Shown here: positions 11,171-21,739 of the stretch, piece after piece | How positions within the stretch are numbered: position 1 is the first letter of the stretch | Layout of the letters: each line of letters opens with the position of its first letter | Assembly: GCA_013176395.1 (NCBI GenBank) | Contig: JABMLP010000002.1 | Span: forward strand, 682,001 to 746,000 | DNA length: 64,000 bases | Direction: 5' to 3' | Origin: Venturia oleaginea | Lineage: Eukaryota; Ascomycota; Dothideomycetes; Venturiales; Venturiaceae | Notes under the pieces: model-generated | Database searches by the model: none | What the model saw: the letters and a program-made list of their open reading frames with translations, nothing else | Told to the model about the DNA's origin: nothing | Translations under genes and position numbers: made by a program

Positions 11171-12290
11171 TTATCCCTCGTACTTAACGGTCAACTCCTC
11201 CGGCTTCTTGAATGGAGGAATCATTTTCAACTCCGCCAGCTCTTCAAAGCTAAAACTAATCCATCCTGTGAGTCCACAAATCCATTCCGTTCGAGCTTCC
11301 GATTCTTTTTCATGCAACGTCATAATAGTTAGCAGAATTCTCTTATCAACCCGAAGGAGGAAAGAAGAGTGACGACGAACCTAATACTCATCCCAACGGT
11401 CCCAGAATCCCGGCACCCAACAACCCAAATACATCCTTCGCCTACTCAAACGGCCTCCCAATCAACCCGTTCTCCTTCGCCAAATTCTCCCACGCAACCA
11501 ATACCTCCTCACTCCACGCCCACGCCTCAAACGAAGCACCCATCCTAAACTCCCCCGCCGCTCCAAAGCCCCCAGGTGGCGGAGCAACAGGCATAGTAAC
11601 CGTCGTGTGTTTCGATCCATCATCTCCCGGAATCAAATAATCCACCCCCAAACAAAACAGCAAGAACGGGCCAGAAAACACCAGAAGTAAATGAATATCC
11701 ATCAGCCCCGTTTAGCACCTCATTTGCCGTTTCAGACGTGAGAGAAACCCACTCAGCATAATACCCACCCAATCAGCACCGCACTATTTAAATATTTCTC
11801 ACTTGCCCACGCATCAGCATCAGTACCACCCGGGTATACTAGTAGTTCCTTGAGATGGGAGTAGTTGGATACGTAGAGAGCGAGAGATTCGTCGCTGTGT
11901 CTTTTACGGCGCCGATTATGAATCCAGGGCGTGTAACATTTATTCTCTATTTTTTTTTCCAGCGGACCGGGACTAGAGGTTTTCTTGGGGGAAGCACCTA
12001 GAAATTTGGTTGGGCGGGGAAATGGGGGAAGATTCTTGCATGGATGGGCCTATCTGGACGCTGTGGTGTTTGCGCCTGTTTGGAGTATGAATCTTTTTGG
12101 GAGGAGAGAGGAAGTAGAGATAGCGGTGAGGAAATTGGAGAGAGGGCCATACCATGTTGAACTTTTTCGGCTTCGACGAGATCGGAATATAACCCCTCTC
12201 TCTCCTTCTTTAGGTGGTGGTTGGAAATACGCCCCCGTAATCCCATTAGCACCAGTAACAATAGCCTATATTTCCTCCCCGGCCTCCAAA
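11171..12290 (-). pseudogene. PRISE-like short-chain reductase (NAD(P)-binding Rossmann), degraded
   Basis: Fragments of a progesterone-5-beta-reductase/iridoid-synthase-like SDR appear in the right order but in different frames. They are the dinucleotide-binding AIVTGANGITG (about 12250-12280, right after an in-frame TAG), NFLTAISTSSLLPKRFILQTGA, KHHSVQIGPSMQESSP with PQENL, RPGFIIGAVKDTATN, YAEWVSLTSETANEVLNG, and a C-terminal stretch (FEELAELKMIPPFKK) that ends at a TAA at 11171-11173. The segment between the Rossmann glycine motif and NFLTAIS is far too short, so there is an internal deletion plus at least two frameshifts. No intact start was seen. The family assignment rests on remembered family patterns. 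Confidence 0.6.
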
Positions 12291-12299
12291 GTCGAATTT

Positions 12300-13564
12300 C
12301 CAGCCTGTACGAGGCTGAGGCTACGAACCTTCCATATCGTCTCGACGATGATGGGAGAGCCGATGGAAATCACTGTCCGTGGTCTCACCCTCCACGGGCA
12401 TCGGACGGCACGTCGTGGTGGTTTGCCTGGTAGAGCGGACTCTACCACACCACGAGCGATACTCCTGGACACGGGGAAAACTCAGTACGTAGTGAGAGAT
12501 GGCAATACAGCGATTACACGAAGAGAAGCGTATACTAGAAGTACCACGCTGGCACCGAGTCGGAGGAGTTCAAGTCCCGCCAAGGCCGCACAAAGAGTCC
12601 AAAATTCTCAACTACGACTACTATCTTACCTACTTCCTACACCACCTCACCTACCCCGTACCGGGCGTGTATCAATACCTCCTCCGCAATAGTCTGAAGA
12701 GACTCCACCTCACCTACCTTACCTACTACGCAATAGTCTGAAGAGACATCACCTCGCCTACCACCAACGATGGCGCGAGAGTCCAAAGGGGCCGCAACAG
12801 GAGCTGGAGGATAAAGGGCAGGGCAACATCGAAAAGTGAGCGGGGAGGAGGAGGACCACCCCCGGTACAGAGACAAAGGGCAGGGGTGATAGGGAGAAAA
12901 AGGGCAGGTTAAAGGTAGGAGAGTATTCTGGTGATGTGAGTTGGGGGGACGACGGACCACGGCAGGTTAAGGCATGGTATTACGGGGGATAGGAAATATC
13001 CGTAGATGACGGTTCTCATGTGAAACGACAGCAGATTTTTTGAGAGGACACGGCTCAGGAGCCGTAGAGGAGCTGTACTGGCGGTAGTAGGATAGATGAC
13101 CCGGGTAGTAAAGTAGGGGCATAGTAAGAGTAGGTGTATGGCCAAGTCGAGAGACGTCAAGATAGCGAAGGGACCGGACCGTTGATGGCCCCCTTACACA
13201 CCGTATGGATTCCGCTCAGGATAGATCCGAGAGGCTTTTTCATCCCAGAGAGTTGGGTTTTTGCGATTCTAGATAGAGATTGTGGGCACACGGTACAGCA
13301 GCCATTACGTATCACGTAAAATCTGATGATTATTATTATTATTACATTTCCTCCCCTCGTCACCAGAAAAAGAAGGGAGATCATAAAGACTGGTTTCAAG
13401 AAGATATGACGGGTTATAGTAATCTTAGTAAAGAATCATATAATGCCAAGGGATAGCCAAGCGTTACGAGAAATACAAAGTAAGTCTAGGTCTAAGTTTA
13501 ACTTACAAAGTAATGTAAAACAATCAAGGAGAGACTTGATCGCGTCTTCGTCGAGTACTAAGTA
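12300..13564. other. Intergenic, no supportable gene
   Basis: Only short, unrecognised open frames occur here. The segment includes a run of similar CTACCTCACCTAC-type words (12615-12760), a purine-rich stretch (12770-12960), the dispersed repeat copy described separately (13090-13320), and a TTA microsatellite (about 13327-13343). Confidence 0.6.
13090..13320 (-). repeat. Dispersed repeat, copy A (partner at 48307-48500)
   Basis: On the minus strand 13320 to about 13229 matches 48307-48400 of the plus strand almost base for base, including the shared words GTGTGCCCACAATCTCTAT and CAAAAACCCAACTCTCTGGG. A second shorter match, an ACTACCCGRGTCATCTAT word, follows in both copies (near 13095-13112 and 48460-48477). 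Both copies can encode similar short peptides (CPQSLSRIAKTQLSG and CPQSLFTIAKTQLSG), but neither has a convincing gene around it. This looks like an old mobile-element fragment. Confidence 0.75.
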
Positions 13565-14661
13565 ACGTGTTTCACCACCGAGTCGCCAACCCCACCGAGT
13601 CGCCACCCCACCATCACCAAAACGCCTTCGCAGCGATACAGCGCAATACTACAACAAAATATTAGACTCTAAGTAACAGTACTCTATTCTTTGGAAGCAC
13701 TATTATTATCTATGTCCTCTATTTCTGCCTTACAGGTTCGAGAGTTATGCCCAGTCTTGCCGCAATGCCCGCAGTGCCTCTCTGCGCGTACCCTCTTTGA
13801 CGGTCTATCACCTTCGTCACAACTATTAACCATTGTTGCAGTAAATAAGTCAGTTACCTCACCAACTGTTAAGGTCTCCTCTACTTGTAAGCAGCGTCGC
13901 TTGCGACTCCGGCGCTTTGTTGAGGCTTCGACTGCGTCTTGAAGGCGGTCAATTTTCTCCTGCATTAATACCATGTTATGAGCTATCTGCTGCTGGATCT
14001 GCTCATCAAGAGAACTTGCTGGAGACCCTTGATGGATTTTCATACGGTTTTGAATTAGTATTGATTGCGCCTCCATCTCGTTGTATGTATCCTCATCTAG
14101 AATACCATACTTTGCCTTCGTATTCTGAACCAGCGTAAACCAGGGCTGGATAACCGCCGGGTCCTCGCAGGCAGCTCGCTGGCGATCATACGGACGGCTC
14201 CATCGCGTTCGCAGCTCAGGAGTACGCTGTACAAACCTATCAACCCAATTCTTGCCAACAGCCCCTCCACCACGCTCTCTTAGCAGTTTATCAGCCATAT
14301 CTCGTACGTCTGCCTTTGAGGAGGGTATACCGCGTACAGACTCCTCAAGAACACGCTTTACGATAACCTCCTCCTCTAGCTTTGTAAGGCGCTTTGCGTT
14401 TGGCTCGCAGTCGCGTCGGGGGCGTTTTCCAGCGCGTCGGTCCACGAGCGTTCTTCGAGGGACTTTGTAGATTGCTGCAGCGCGGCTACTACTTTGAATT
14501 TGCTGAGAATTGATGTCTTGAATAGCAAGCTGTAAATCACCTTCAGTATAAGATGTTTGAAGTAGGCGTTGTCGTGACATTACGTGTAGTTGTCGCATAG
14601 GTGTTTTGGTTGGGTTGGGGTGGCGACTCGGTGGGGTTGGCGACTCGGTGGTGAAACACGT
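13565..14661 (-). mobile_element. pogo/Fot1-related element lacking the DDE core, copy 3
   Basis: A 1097-bp element is flanked by TA (13563-13564 and 14662-14663). The TIR is ACGTGTTTCACCACCGAG at both ends, clearly related to the TIRs of copies 1 and 2. Behind it is a tandem GC-rich unit containing CGAGTCGCC, repeated at each end. The size fits a non-autonomous deletion derivative, but the coding region inside has stayed open. Confidence 0.9.
13684..14598 (-). CDS. Catalytic-core-less pogo transposase: HTH-CENPB + coiled-coil-like linker + zinc knuckle
   Basis: An uninterrupted 304-codon frame (in-frame Mets at 14598 and 14580; MRQLHVMSRQRLLQ). Residues about 20-70 form the first HTH (IQSSSRAAAIYKVPRRTL). 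Residues 95-175 form the Tc5/CENPB-type DNA-binding domain (MADKLLRERGGGAVGKNWVD, then RTRWSRPYDRQRA). After KYGILDEDTYN, where the longer copies enter the DDE domain (NFDEIGF), this protein instead runs into EMEAQSILIQNRMK and a Gln/Leu-rich, probably helical stretch (about 190-235). It ends with an intact knuckle CGHCGKTGHNSRTC. The catalytic core is missing with no frame disturbance. It could bind TIRs without cutting, or it may simply be a recent internal deletion. Confidence 0.75.
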   Translation of the reverse strand: MRQLHVMSRQRLLQTSYTEGDLQLAIQDINSQQIQSSSRAAAIYKVPRRTLVDRRAGKRPRRDCEPNAKRLTKLEEEVIVKRVLEESVRGIPSSKADVRDMADKLLRERGGGAVGKNWVDRFVQRTPELRTRWSRPYDRQRAACEDPAVIQPWFTLVQNTKAKYGILDEDTYNEMEAQSILIQNRMKIHQGSPASSLDEQIQQQIAHNMVLMQEKIDRLQDAVEASTKRRSRKRRCLQVEETLTVGEVTDLFTATMVNSCDEGDRPSKRVRAERHCGHCGKTGHNSRTCKAEIEDIDNNSASKE

Positions 14662-14663
14662 TA

Positions 14664-15560
14664 TCCTTTATATATTGTCCCCTCCTCTCTTTTGATCAAA
14701 GAATCGACTCTATTTATATACTTGGCGTAGCTTACCGACCGGAACGCTGGAGGTAATTTTATTATTGTGAATGGTAAATGAGTAACTCAGTTCATTTGCA
14801 GCATCTGGAGATACTCATCTGCAAATCATCTAGGCAAACATGGTGTTACTTGCTTGAATCAATATCCTAATCAGGCTGTTAGTCGCGCATCACGCCTTGC
14901 TTAGTGAGCAAATCCTCTTGATAGAGAGACTAATCATGCACCTCACCCATCATTCTTCCGCCATTGGAAACCGGCAATCAAACAGAGCAAAACAACCTTT
15001 AAGTTCGAAATATTTCATTCAGGAATACGCATCAGCGTCCCAATCTAGAGTGGAGAGTCTACCCAACTGTCAAATGCCCCATCGCCATCAACTCCTGGGT
15101 ATTTTACAATACATGCATACATTCCGTCAACGCCTTTCATCGGCAAATATCCCACCCATTCACACACAGGATATACCATGAGCCCAACACCATGTCTAGC
15201 AACGCCAAGCCGACGAGTGCCACTTTATGCCAATGTAAACGCAATTCCGTCATTAGTTTGCCCACATCAGATTGCTCCATATTTCGTTCCAACAGACGCC
15301 ACGCTTTGTTGAAGAAGGCGTCGCAAGTGAAAAAAAATTATTACAGAAGGGATATCGCCAGCCCGAAAGAATTTGTGTAGCAAACGAGAAAGTGCGGAGC
15401 GAGAACGCTCACGCATGTGCAATATGATCACAGAGAAGAGTAAGAATGAAAATTTGAAAGAAAAGTGCGCAGACAAAAAAGTCTGCAACTGTGGCATGGA
15501 AAATTGCCGTGCGAGCTGGATCTGAGATGTAGCAGTGGACGATCGAGAGCAGTCAAGTGT
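14664..15560. other. Intergenic, no supportable gene
   Basis: No recognisable coding or RNA gene. The right part (about 15380-15560) is probably the 3' untranslated region of the PPR gene, which is transcribed leftwards. Confidence 0.5.
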
Positions 15561-18500
15561 TTAGTCAAGCTCTTGTGGCTTGCCGCCGCCAACGAGATCA
15601 AGAATCTTGTTGGCAACGGCAGTTGGGTAGCCACGCGAGAGGGCCTCATTAACAACAGACATAGCCTTCTCGCGGTCCTCGAGAGCAATGTAAGCTCGAG
15701 TCATGGCCTCGTAAGTGCTTGGCTCGCGCTTCTCTTGAGACACTTGTTGGTAAGCAGACTCAGCGTGGGCGACGTCCTTTGCGTTGGCCCAGCCGTGAAT
15801 GAGAGCATTGGCAATGTAAGGCGTGACCTCGATGCCACGAGACTTCATCACAGCAAGAATCTCCTCAGTGCCTTCGATCTGGTCGTTGGCCACCATCGAC
15901 TCGAAGAGAGCCTGAAATAGGCAAGCTTGCAAACGAATTTGGCGATCAGCGAGGACAGAGTCGAACAACTTCTTAGCGCCTTCCATATCACGGAGAACAC
16001 ATCCCTTGGCATGGATCAATGAGGCGAAGTGGACAGCTTCTGGGAGTTCTCCGTGCTGACGAATCTGCTCAAGAACACCCTCAGCAGCCTCCATGTCGAT
16101 CGGATCGAGAGTGGCGTAGGTATCGACGAGAAGCTTGTATGTGTGCGTGGTGGGTTGGATGTTCCTCGATCGCATGCGCTCGTAGTAATTGAGGACCTTG
16201 CTGCGGTCGCGCTTAGTGGAGAGAAAGAATTGCATCATTGAGTGGTAAGGAGCCGGGCGTGGCTTGTAGTTTGGCATGCTCTCCATCTCCTCGAACAATT
16301 CCTCAGCATACTTCTCATCGCTGACCCTGCAGAGAGCGTTGACGATGGTGCCGTACGTCACGCTGGTTGGTCGTATGCCAAGGTTGCGCATCTCGCTGAA
16401 GTAGAAAAGGCAGTCGTCAATACGACGTGCTTTCCCGAGCTTGCCGATGAGGGCGTTGTAGAGGAAAGATGATGGCTCAACGCCTTCGGACTTGGCCTGG
16501 AGGAATATTTTCACAGCCTCGCTGGCCTCATCAAAAGTCTTGGTACTCTCCTTCAACGTGGTGATGTAGAGACCAAAGGTGTTTGCTGATGGAGCAGCAC
16601 CCATGGAAAGCAAGTCCTGATGGTATTGATCAGCCAGGTCGCGACGGCCTGTTGTCAAGCATGCAGATACCATACTGTCTAGGATGGTCACCCAGCCGTA
16701 ACGAACGATGCGGTATTCTGCAAGGTAGGGCACATCCTGCTTCGCGAGGGCGAGCATTTCATGGGCAGTTTGAAGGCGGTTCTCTTTTGCGGCAGCGGTG
16801 ATGAGCTTGGCGTAGGTAAAGAATCGTGGATGTCGGCCGGCGCGACGCATGTTATTGAGACGGGCCAGAGCGTCGTTCAACTGAGAAGAAAACCTGCCAC
16901 GCGGCTTTTCCAGGAGGTCAGTAATCGCCGAGGATCCCTTGTTGTCGGTAGTCGCTGCGTAAGGATCATAGGTATCTTCTGCGGTAGGCTGAGCAATGGC
17001 GGCAGGGTGAATGAATTGACCGACTGGCGTCGAGTACTGATTCTGCTGCCACGAAGCGATCATCTCAGGACGGTTCAGCATTGCCAATGCCCTGTGGATG
17101 GCGTCCTGGGTCGGAGCATCAACGGCACCCGTGCTAACAAGTTGAAGAAGGTGCGAGAAGCGAACTTGAGAACCAATATCAAGATGAGGATCGTTAGTGA
17201 TCAGGCTGCCCTGGACTTGTACCAGCAATTGCAGATCGGCCCAGCTTAGCTGCGCAATTTCTTCCGGGCCCATGCCGGCGAGCAAATGACTGGCAACGGC
17301 AGGTACAAGGCCACGATTGTCAATCATGGCCCACATCAACTCCATGGACTGGGTTGCTGGCAGGAAGATAGCATGTTGGGCCATGAAATTGCCTATCACT
17401 CCAATAGCTTCATCGATCTGGTCCGGTAGAGATTCAAGGTCTGATTGGGCTTCTCGTACGCGGGCGAACATCTGGCGAGCGGTTTGCATAGCAACATCTG
17501 CTTGTCCACTGCCAATAAGAGCGACTGTTCGCATTGCTGTTGGTTGGATGAAGTCAGCTTTAGGCATGGCGCGTTCAACCATGTTCCAGAATGGCTCTGC
17601 AGCGTCAAGGTTGCCATTACGTATGTGCATGGCAACCATCGCAACGGCAGGAGCAGAGACGTCAGCTTTTGCGCTGAGCTGGCTGAATGCCTGCGCTGCA
17701 ATGTCGAAACTATCTCTATCCGCGGCCCGTATGCAGACAGCCGACAAACCGACATCTCTGGCACGGCCGCTAAGCTTCTGGCTGACGTGGTTGAAAGCTT
17801 CTTGAAATTGACCCTGTTTGAGCCATTCAGCTAAGAACGCCCTCAGACCAATTGTGTCGCGCAAGGTGGCCAATTGATCTTCCCTGGCCGTAGCTTCAAG
17901 CTTGCTAAAGAAGCGTTCAGCGCCTTCAAGGTTTTTCGCGATCATGTAAGCTTTAACAACCGATGCATACACATCGTCGTCTTTGCGAGCCAATGTGATC
18001 TCGCCTTTGTCATGGGCAATTGCAAGCGCCTTGTACTCATCGTAGCACTCAACAGCACTCCGCAAATCGTGAGAAGTGGCGAACGCGTGGATCATGTTGA
18101 CAAACATCTCTGGTCTGGGTGTAACATGTCGGATCTCCATCTGTTGGTAAATTCTTACCATATCTTGAATCTTGCCTTGCTCGGCACAGGCGGATACAAG
18201 CAGACAGTAAGTGCGCTCAGAGAATCCCGATGGATAGATGGAAGTGGCTGCATCAAACATGCGAATAGCCAAGTTCAATGAGTCGTCTTCGGCAAGCAAT
18301 ATTGATTCCGCTTCTTCGGATTTGAGCATAAATCTGCCCTTCTCTTCAAGTCCGCCGAATCGTGCGCGCTTCTCTTCCAAGGCGACCTTCGTCGATGCGA
18401 CCTCAAGGGCACGAGCAGAGAGGAGGTCAACCAATACGCTATATGTCTTCCTGTCCGGGAGCACATTGCGCTTGAGCATGTCTGAATACACGTTCAACGC

Positions 18501-19367
18501 CCTTGGTACAACATGGTGCCTCGACTTGGTGAGGTTAATTGCAGCCAAAAGCAGTGCGTTGTATGCAGTCACGGTAGGCGTGAGTCCGGAATGAAGCATA
18601 GCTTCGAAAACCGCTGGGACCTCAGCATAATGCCGTTTGTCCGCAAGCCTAGTCAACTGGTGAACATACGAATCAGACTCGGAGACAGGACTCGAAGGTG
18701 TAATCTCCGAAGCACAACTAGATGGCGGAGTAAACTCAACGGCCGGGCTCACAGATTGTAGCGAAGGTTGGTGCGGGACGATGTCTTGCTCAGGTGTCTC
18801 GTCAATTGCTGAGGACGCTTCGATATCCTGCTGCGTGATTGTCGCTTGCAAAGCTTCGGCGAGCGCTATCGTTTTCGCGTCCACATTGTTTCGGAGGCTG
18901 TCTACATCACCTGTAGAATAGGATCGATCTTGTCTTTGTGGTGGAGCTAGGCTCTGTCCCTGAAGCGCTTCAGCGAGCGCTTCCTTTGCTTCTTTGACCT
19001 CATCTTGGGTTTCGGGCTGATTCTCTGCGAGAAGAGTCTGAGGCTTCCATTCGATGCGCTTTGCAAATTGATATTGCTGCCACTCTTTGCTGCCTACCTG
19101 CTGGCCCTTCTGCCATGCTGCGTAGTATGAGGCGAGACCCGACTCTTGCTGCTGCTTCGCCGAGCGAGGCTGATTTCGATCGGTAGAGAATGCATTGTGA
19201 GGTTGGGTATTGTGGGATTTTCCGAGGCGATTGCCGAGGGTTCCAAAGGTATGCTGCTGTGCGGCTTGAGAGGACTGGGATGCGGCGACGACAGATTGAA
19301 GATAACCGTTTGTGAGGGCTTTGCTGAAAAGCTGACGCGTGATATACCCAGCTTTGGGAACGACCAT
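15561..19367 (-). CDS. Large pentatricopeptide-repeat (PPR) protein, probably mitochondrial
   Basis: A single intronless frame of 1268 residues. The N terminus (MVVPKAGYITRQLFSKAL) is basic and free of acidic residues, as expected of a mitochondrial presequence, and is followed by a Gln/Ser-rich, probably disordered region to about residue 230. From there on, about 35-residue helical repeats occur in two blocks, with typical PPR signatures such as TPTVTAYNALLLAAI, PDRKTYSVLVDLL, PSANTFGLYITTLKE, RPTSVTYGTIVNALC and QPTTHTYKLLVDTYA. The best repeats lie in the last 450 residues. Fungal PPR proteins of this size bind organellar RNAs and act in mRNA stability or translation (Neurospora CYA-5 is an example); which RNA this one binds cannot be told. 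It is divergently transcribed from ERG8 across about 800 bp. Confidence 0.92.
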   Translation of the reverse strand: MVVPKAGYITRQLFSKALTNGYLQSVVAASQSSQAAQQHTFGTLGNRLGKSHNTQPHNAFSTDRNQPRSAKQQQESGLASYYAAWQKGQQVGSKEWQQYQFAKRIEWKPQTLLAENQPETQDEVKEAKEALAEALQGQSLAPPQRQDRSYSTGDVDSLRNNVDAKTIALAEALQATITQQDIEASSAIDETPEQDIVPHQPSLQSVSPAVEFTPPSSCASEITPSSPVSESDSYVHQLTRLADKRHYAEVPAVFEAMLHSGLTPTVTAYNALLLAAINLTKSRHHVVPRALNVYSDMLKRNVLPDRKTYSVLVDLLSARALEVASTKVALEEKRARFGGLEEKGRFMLKSEEAESILLAEDDSLNLAIRMFDAATSIYPSGFSERTYCLLVSACAEQGKIQDMVRIYQQMEIRHVTPRPEMFVNMIHAFATSHDLRSAVECYDEYKALAIAHDKGEITLARKDDDVYASVVKAYMIAKNLEGAERFFSKLEATAREDQLATLRDTIGLRAFLAEWLKQGQFQEAFNHVSQKLSGRARDVGLSAVCIRAADRDSFDIAAQAFSQLSAKADVSAPAVAMVAMHIRNGNLDAAEPFWNMVERAMPKADFIQPTAMRTVALIGSGQADVAMQTARQMFARVREAQSDLESLPDQIDEAIGVIGNFMAQHAIFLPATQSMELMWAMIDNRGLVPAVASHLLAGMGPEEIAQLSWADLQLLVQVQGSLITNDPHLDIGSQVRFSHLLQLVSTGAVDAPTQDAIHRALAMLNRPEMIASWQQNQYSTPVGQFIHPAAIAQPTAEDTYDPYAATTDNKGSSAITDLLEKPRGRFSSQLNDALARLNNMRRAGRHPRFFTYAKLITAAAKENRLQTAHEMLALAKQDVPYLAEYRIVRYGWVTILDSMVSACLTTGRRDLADQYHQDLLSMGAAPSANTFGLYITTLKESTKTFDEASEAVKIFLQAKSEGVEPSSFLYNALIGKLGKARRIDDCLFYFSEMRNLGIRPTSVTYGTIVNALCRVSDEKYAEELFEEMESMPNYKPRPAPYHSMMQFFLSTKRDRSKVLNYYERMRSRNIQPTTHTYKLLVDTYATLDPIDMEAAEGVLEQIRQHGELPEAVHFASLIHAKGCVLRDMEGAKKLFDSVLADRQIRLQACLFQALFESMVANDQIEGTEEILAVMKSRGIEVTPYIANALIHGWANAKDVAHAESAYQQVSQEKREPSTYEAMTRAYIALEDREKAMSVVNEALSRGYPTAVANKILDLVGGGKPQELD

Positions 19368-20162
19368 TTAGGAGATTGAGGAGCCCTTCAGGTTGGAAGG
19401 GTGAGACTGGATGTTATTAGCTACTGGCAAGAAAACCGCCACAACGCGCGCATTTTTGCGAGAACTCGACATACCAGTATTCTCGAGATATAGGTAACTT
19501 GCAGGTTCATTTGACAGCTGAGCCGTCAAAGAACGCGCTGGTGATGTGAATTACCTAAGTTGATGTGGTGGAGATGGAAGCGAACGAAAGCTCCCTAAAT
19601 ACAATGCGAGAGAATATTGTCAATGATGGTGAGAAAGGTAAAAGATTGGGGGTGGCGTGGGACATAGCGTGCCTGACAGGTAGGTGTGTCCTTTTTCAAG
19701 GTGTGGCCTGAATTTCCGACGTCTATGATCCTTAGGAACTAAATTGCTGCTTACACAAGACTGGGAGTCAGAATTGTTAATTTGTTAGGGTGGAAAAAAG
19801 GCTGAGATGCCGGTTTCACACGAAGATATGGGTCTCCCTAACAGATAACGATGTCAGTAGCTAGCTCCAAAGCTAGTAGAGGATTGCCACGTGACCGTTT
19901 TCCAATGGCAGACCAGCAAAGTGGACATTGTGGTAGGGAGTTGGCTATTAAGTTTCCGAATTATTTCCGTACGAGTACGGTCACAAGCCTTCCTGCACCC
20001 CACATATCGATTTGGATCGCCCAAGTCTTGCGCGTTTCTCTCCGCCTGAAAGACGTCAGGAACCCCTTCACCAAGACAATCATCTGCCCACGCTTGCCAC
20101 GGCTTGTGAGAAAAGGAGGGAATATTGCCACGCGTGCCAGTGCGTGGCGAATATATCTATCC
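19368..20162. promoter_or_regulatory. Divergent promoter region of the PPR gene and ERG8
   Basis: This 795-bp gap separates the two start codons (PPR ATG at 19367 minus, ERG8 ATG at 20163 plus). No TATA-like box stands out. An open frame extends upstream of the ERG8 start without known similarity, so I treat it as leader. Individual binding sites cannot be assigned. Confidence 0.5.
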
Positions 20163-21739
20163 ATGGTGGTGCAATCAAACGCCGTTTCGGCCCCGGGCAA
20201 AGTCTTACTTGCAGGAGGATATCTCGTCTTGGACAGAGAGTTCACCGGCTTGGTCTTTGGCATTGATGCTAGAATACATGTCTACATTGAGCCGTTGAAG
20301 ACAACGTCAGGTGTTGCGCTTAACGAGATTGTCGTTAGGTCTCCGCAATTCAACGAGGCTATTTGGCAGTATGGATATCGGGTTGCCGAGAATTATGGCG
20401 GAGTTGAGGTCACTCAGCTGAAAGCGTAAGTCCATCTAAATGCACCAATTCCGCCGTTTCCTCCTCAGCCGTCCGGTCCTGTGCAGCGATGTTGCTAAAT
20501 GTCTGTTCGTCCAATCTATCGATAACGATTCGGAGTTAAGCCAAGTATCTATGGCAGCGCTGCAAGAGGAAACGCTCTATTACTACTTCACCATTGCTCA
20601 TACGATATAGTGCCGCGCAACAGACCTTGAGTCCAAATCCGTTTGTGGAAACCACTCTCAGCTACGTTCTCACGTACATAGCGAGGGTTTCTTCGCCAGT
20701 TATCAAGCCGTCATCGATTTCAATTCTGGCAGACGATTCGTACTACACTCAACCATCCACAGAGGCCACGGTGCAAGCCAAAGAAGCGTATAGATTCACG
20801 GATTTTGGAGTAAAACTTTCGGATGCCCACAAAACAGGCCTGGGATCTTCGGCTGCTCTCGTAACTGCTCTCACAGCAGCATTGCTTGTGCACTACTTAC
20901 CAGAGACGACATTCTCTATCAAGACCGATGCTGGTCAGACGAGGCTACACAACCTCGCCCAGGCAGCACATTGTGCAGCTCAAGGCAAGGTTGGTTCAGG
21001 GTTCGATGTAGCCTCGGCCGTATACGGCTCGTGTCTATACCGAAGGTTTTCTCCAGCCGTGCTACAAAACCATGGCGAACCTGGCTCCAGTGGGTTTGCC
21101 AAACACATTCAAGAGCTCGTGGAAGACAAAGAGGAAAGCATACGGATCTGGGACACTGAAATCTTCAAAGACGCAGTTAAGGTGCCGAAAGGGATTCGAA
21201 TGGTGATGTGTGATGTGGACTGTGGATCTCAGACACCAGGGATGGTCAAACAAATGCTAGCTTGGAGGGCAAAGGAGAGCGATGAGGCGAACATGATCTG
21301 GAGCCAACTTGACAAGCGAAACTCGGCTCTCGCAGCCGAATTGACCAAGCTTACGGTCACAGGGAGTAAAGATTACTCGCAGCTGAAGCAGGCCATCACG
21401 GATATCCGTGTGCTCATCCAGGAGATGTCACGACTTTCTGGGGTGCCTGTTGAGCCCCATGAGCAGACCAAACTGATCGATGCTTGTTCTGCGGTTGACG
21501 GGGTTATTGGAGGAGTTGTTCCCGGTGCTGGAGGATACGATGCGATTGCGCTGTTGATAGAAGACAAAGAGGAGGTCATTGTCAGTTTACAGCAGTTCCT
21601 CAAGGGCTACAAGGTGGAGACATTCAAGGATGTTCATAGTGGACCCTCAATGGGGAAGGTCAGTATACTTCCTGTACGAGAAGAAATGGAGGGGATTCGC
21701 ATCGAGAACGCATCCCGATATGGGGAGTGGATTATTTGA
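20163..21739 (+). CDS. ERG8: Phosphomevalonate kinase
   Basis: The enzyme phosphorylates mevalonate-5-phosphate to the diphosphate in the mevalonate route to sterols and prenyl groups. Model: exon 1 20163-20425, intron 20426-20610 (GTAAGT...TATAG, 185 nt), exon 2 20611-21739, giving 463 aa in frame. The ERG8 hallmarks are an N-terminal VSAPGKVLLAGGYLVLD, the GHMP-kinase ATP loop KTGLGSSAALVTALTAALL, the KVGSGFDVASAVYGS segment and a C-terminal VPGAGGYDAIALL. The start was chosen because the family begins only a few residues before the SAPGK motif. The intron is longer than others here, so a small missed exon is possible, but the join QLKA/AAQQTLSPNPFVET is in frame and fits the family. Its product supplies precursors for prenylation, including the CAAX protein downstream. 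Confidence 0.93.

Noticed and set aside
12420..12590. tRNA-like words (GGTAGAGCG near 12430 and GAGTTCAAGTCCC near 12568)
   Set aside because: Spacing is far too long, and no acceptor or anticodon stems pair.
19851..20162. In-frame extension upstream of the ERG8 start
   Set aside because: Adds 104 residues with no family resemblance; ERG8 proteins begin just before the SAPGK motif.
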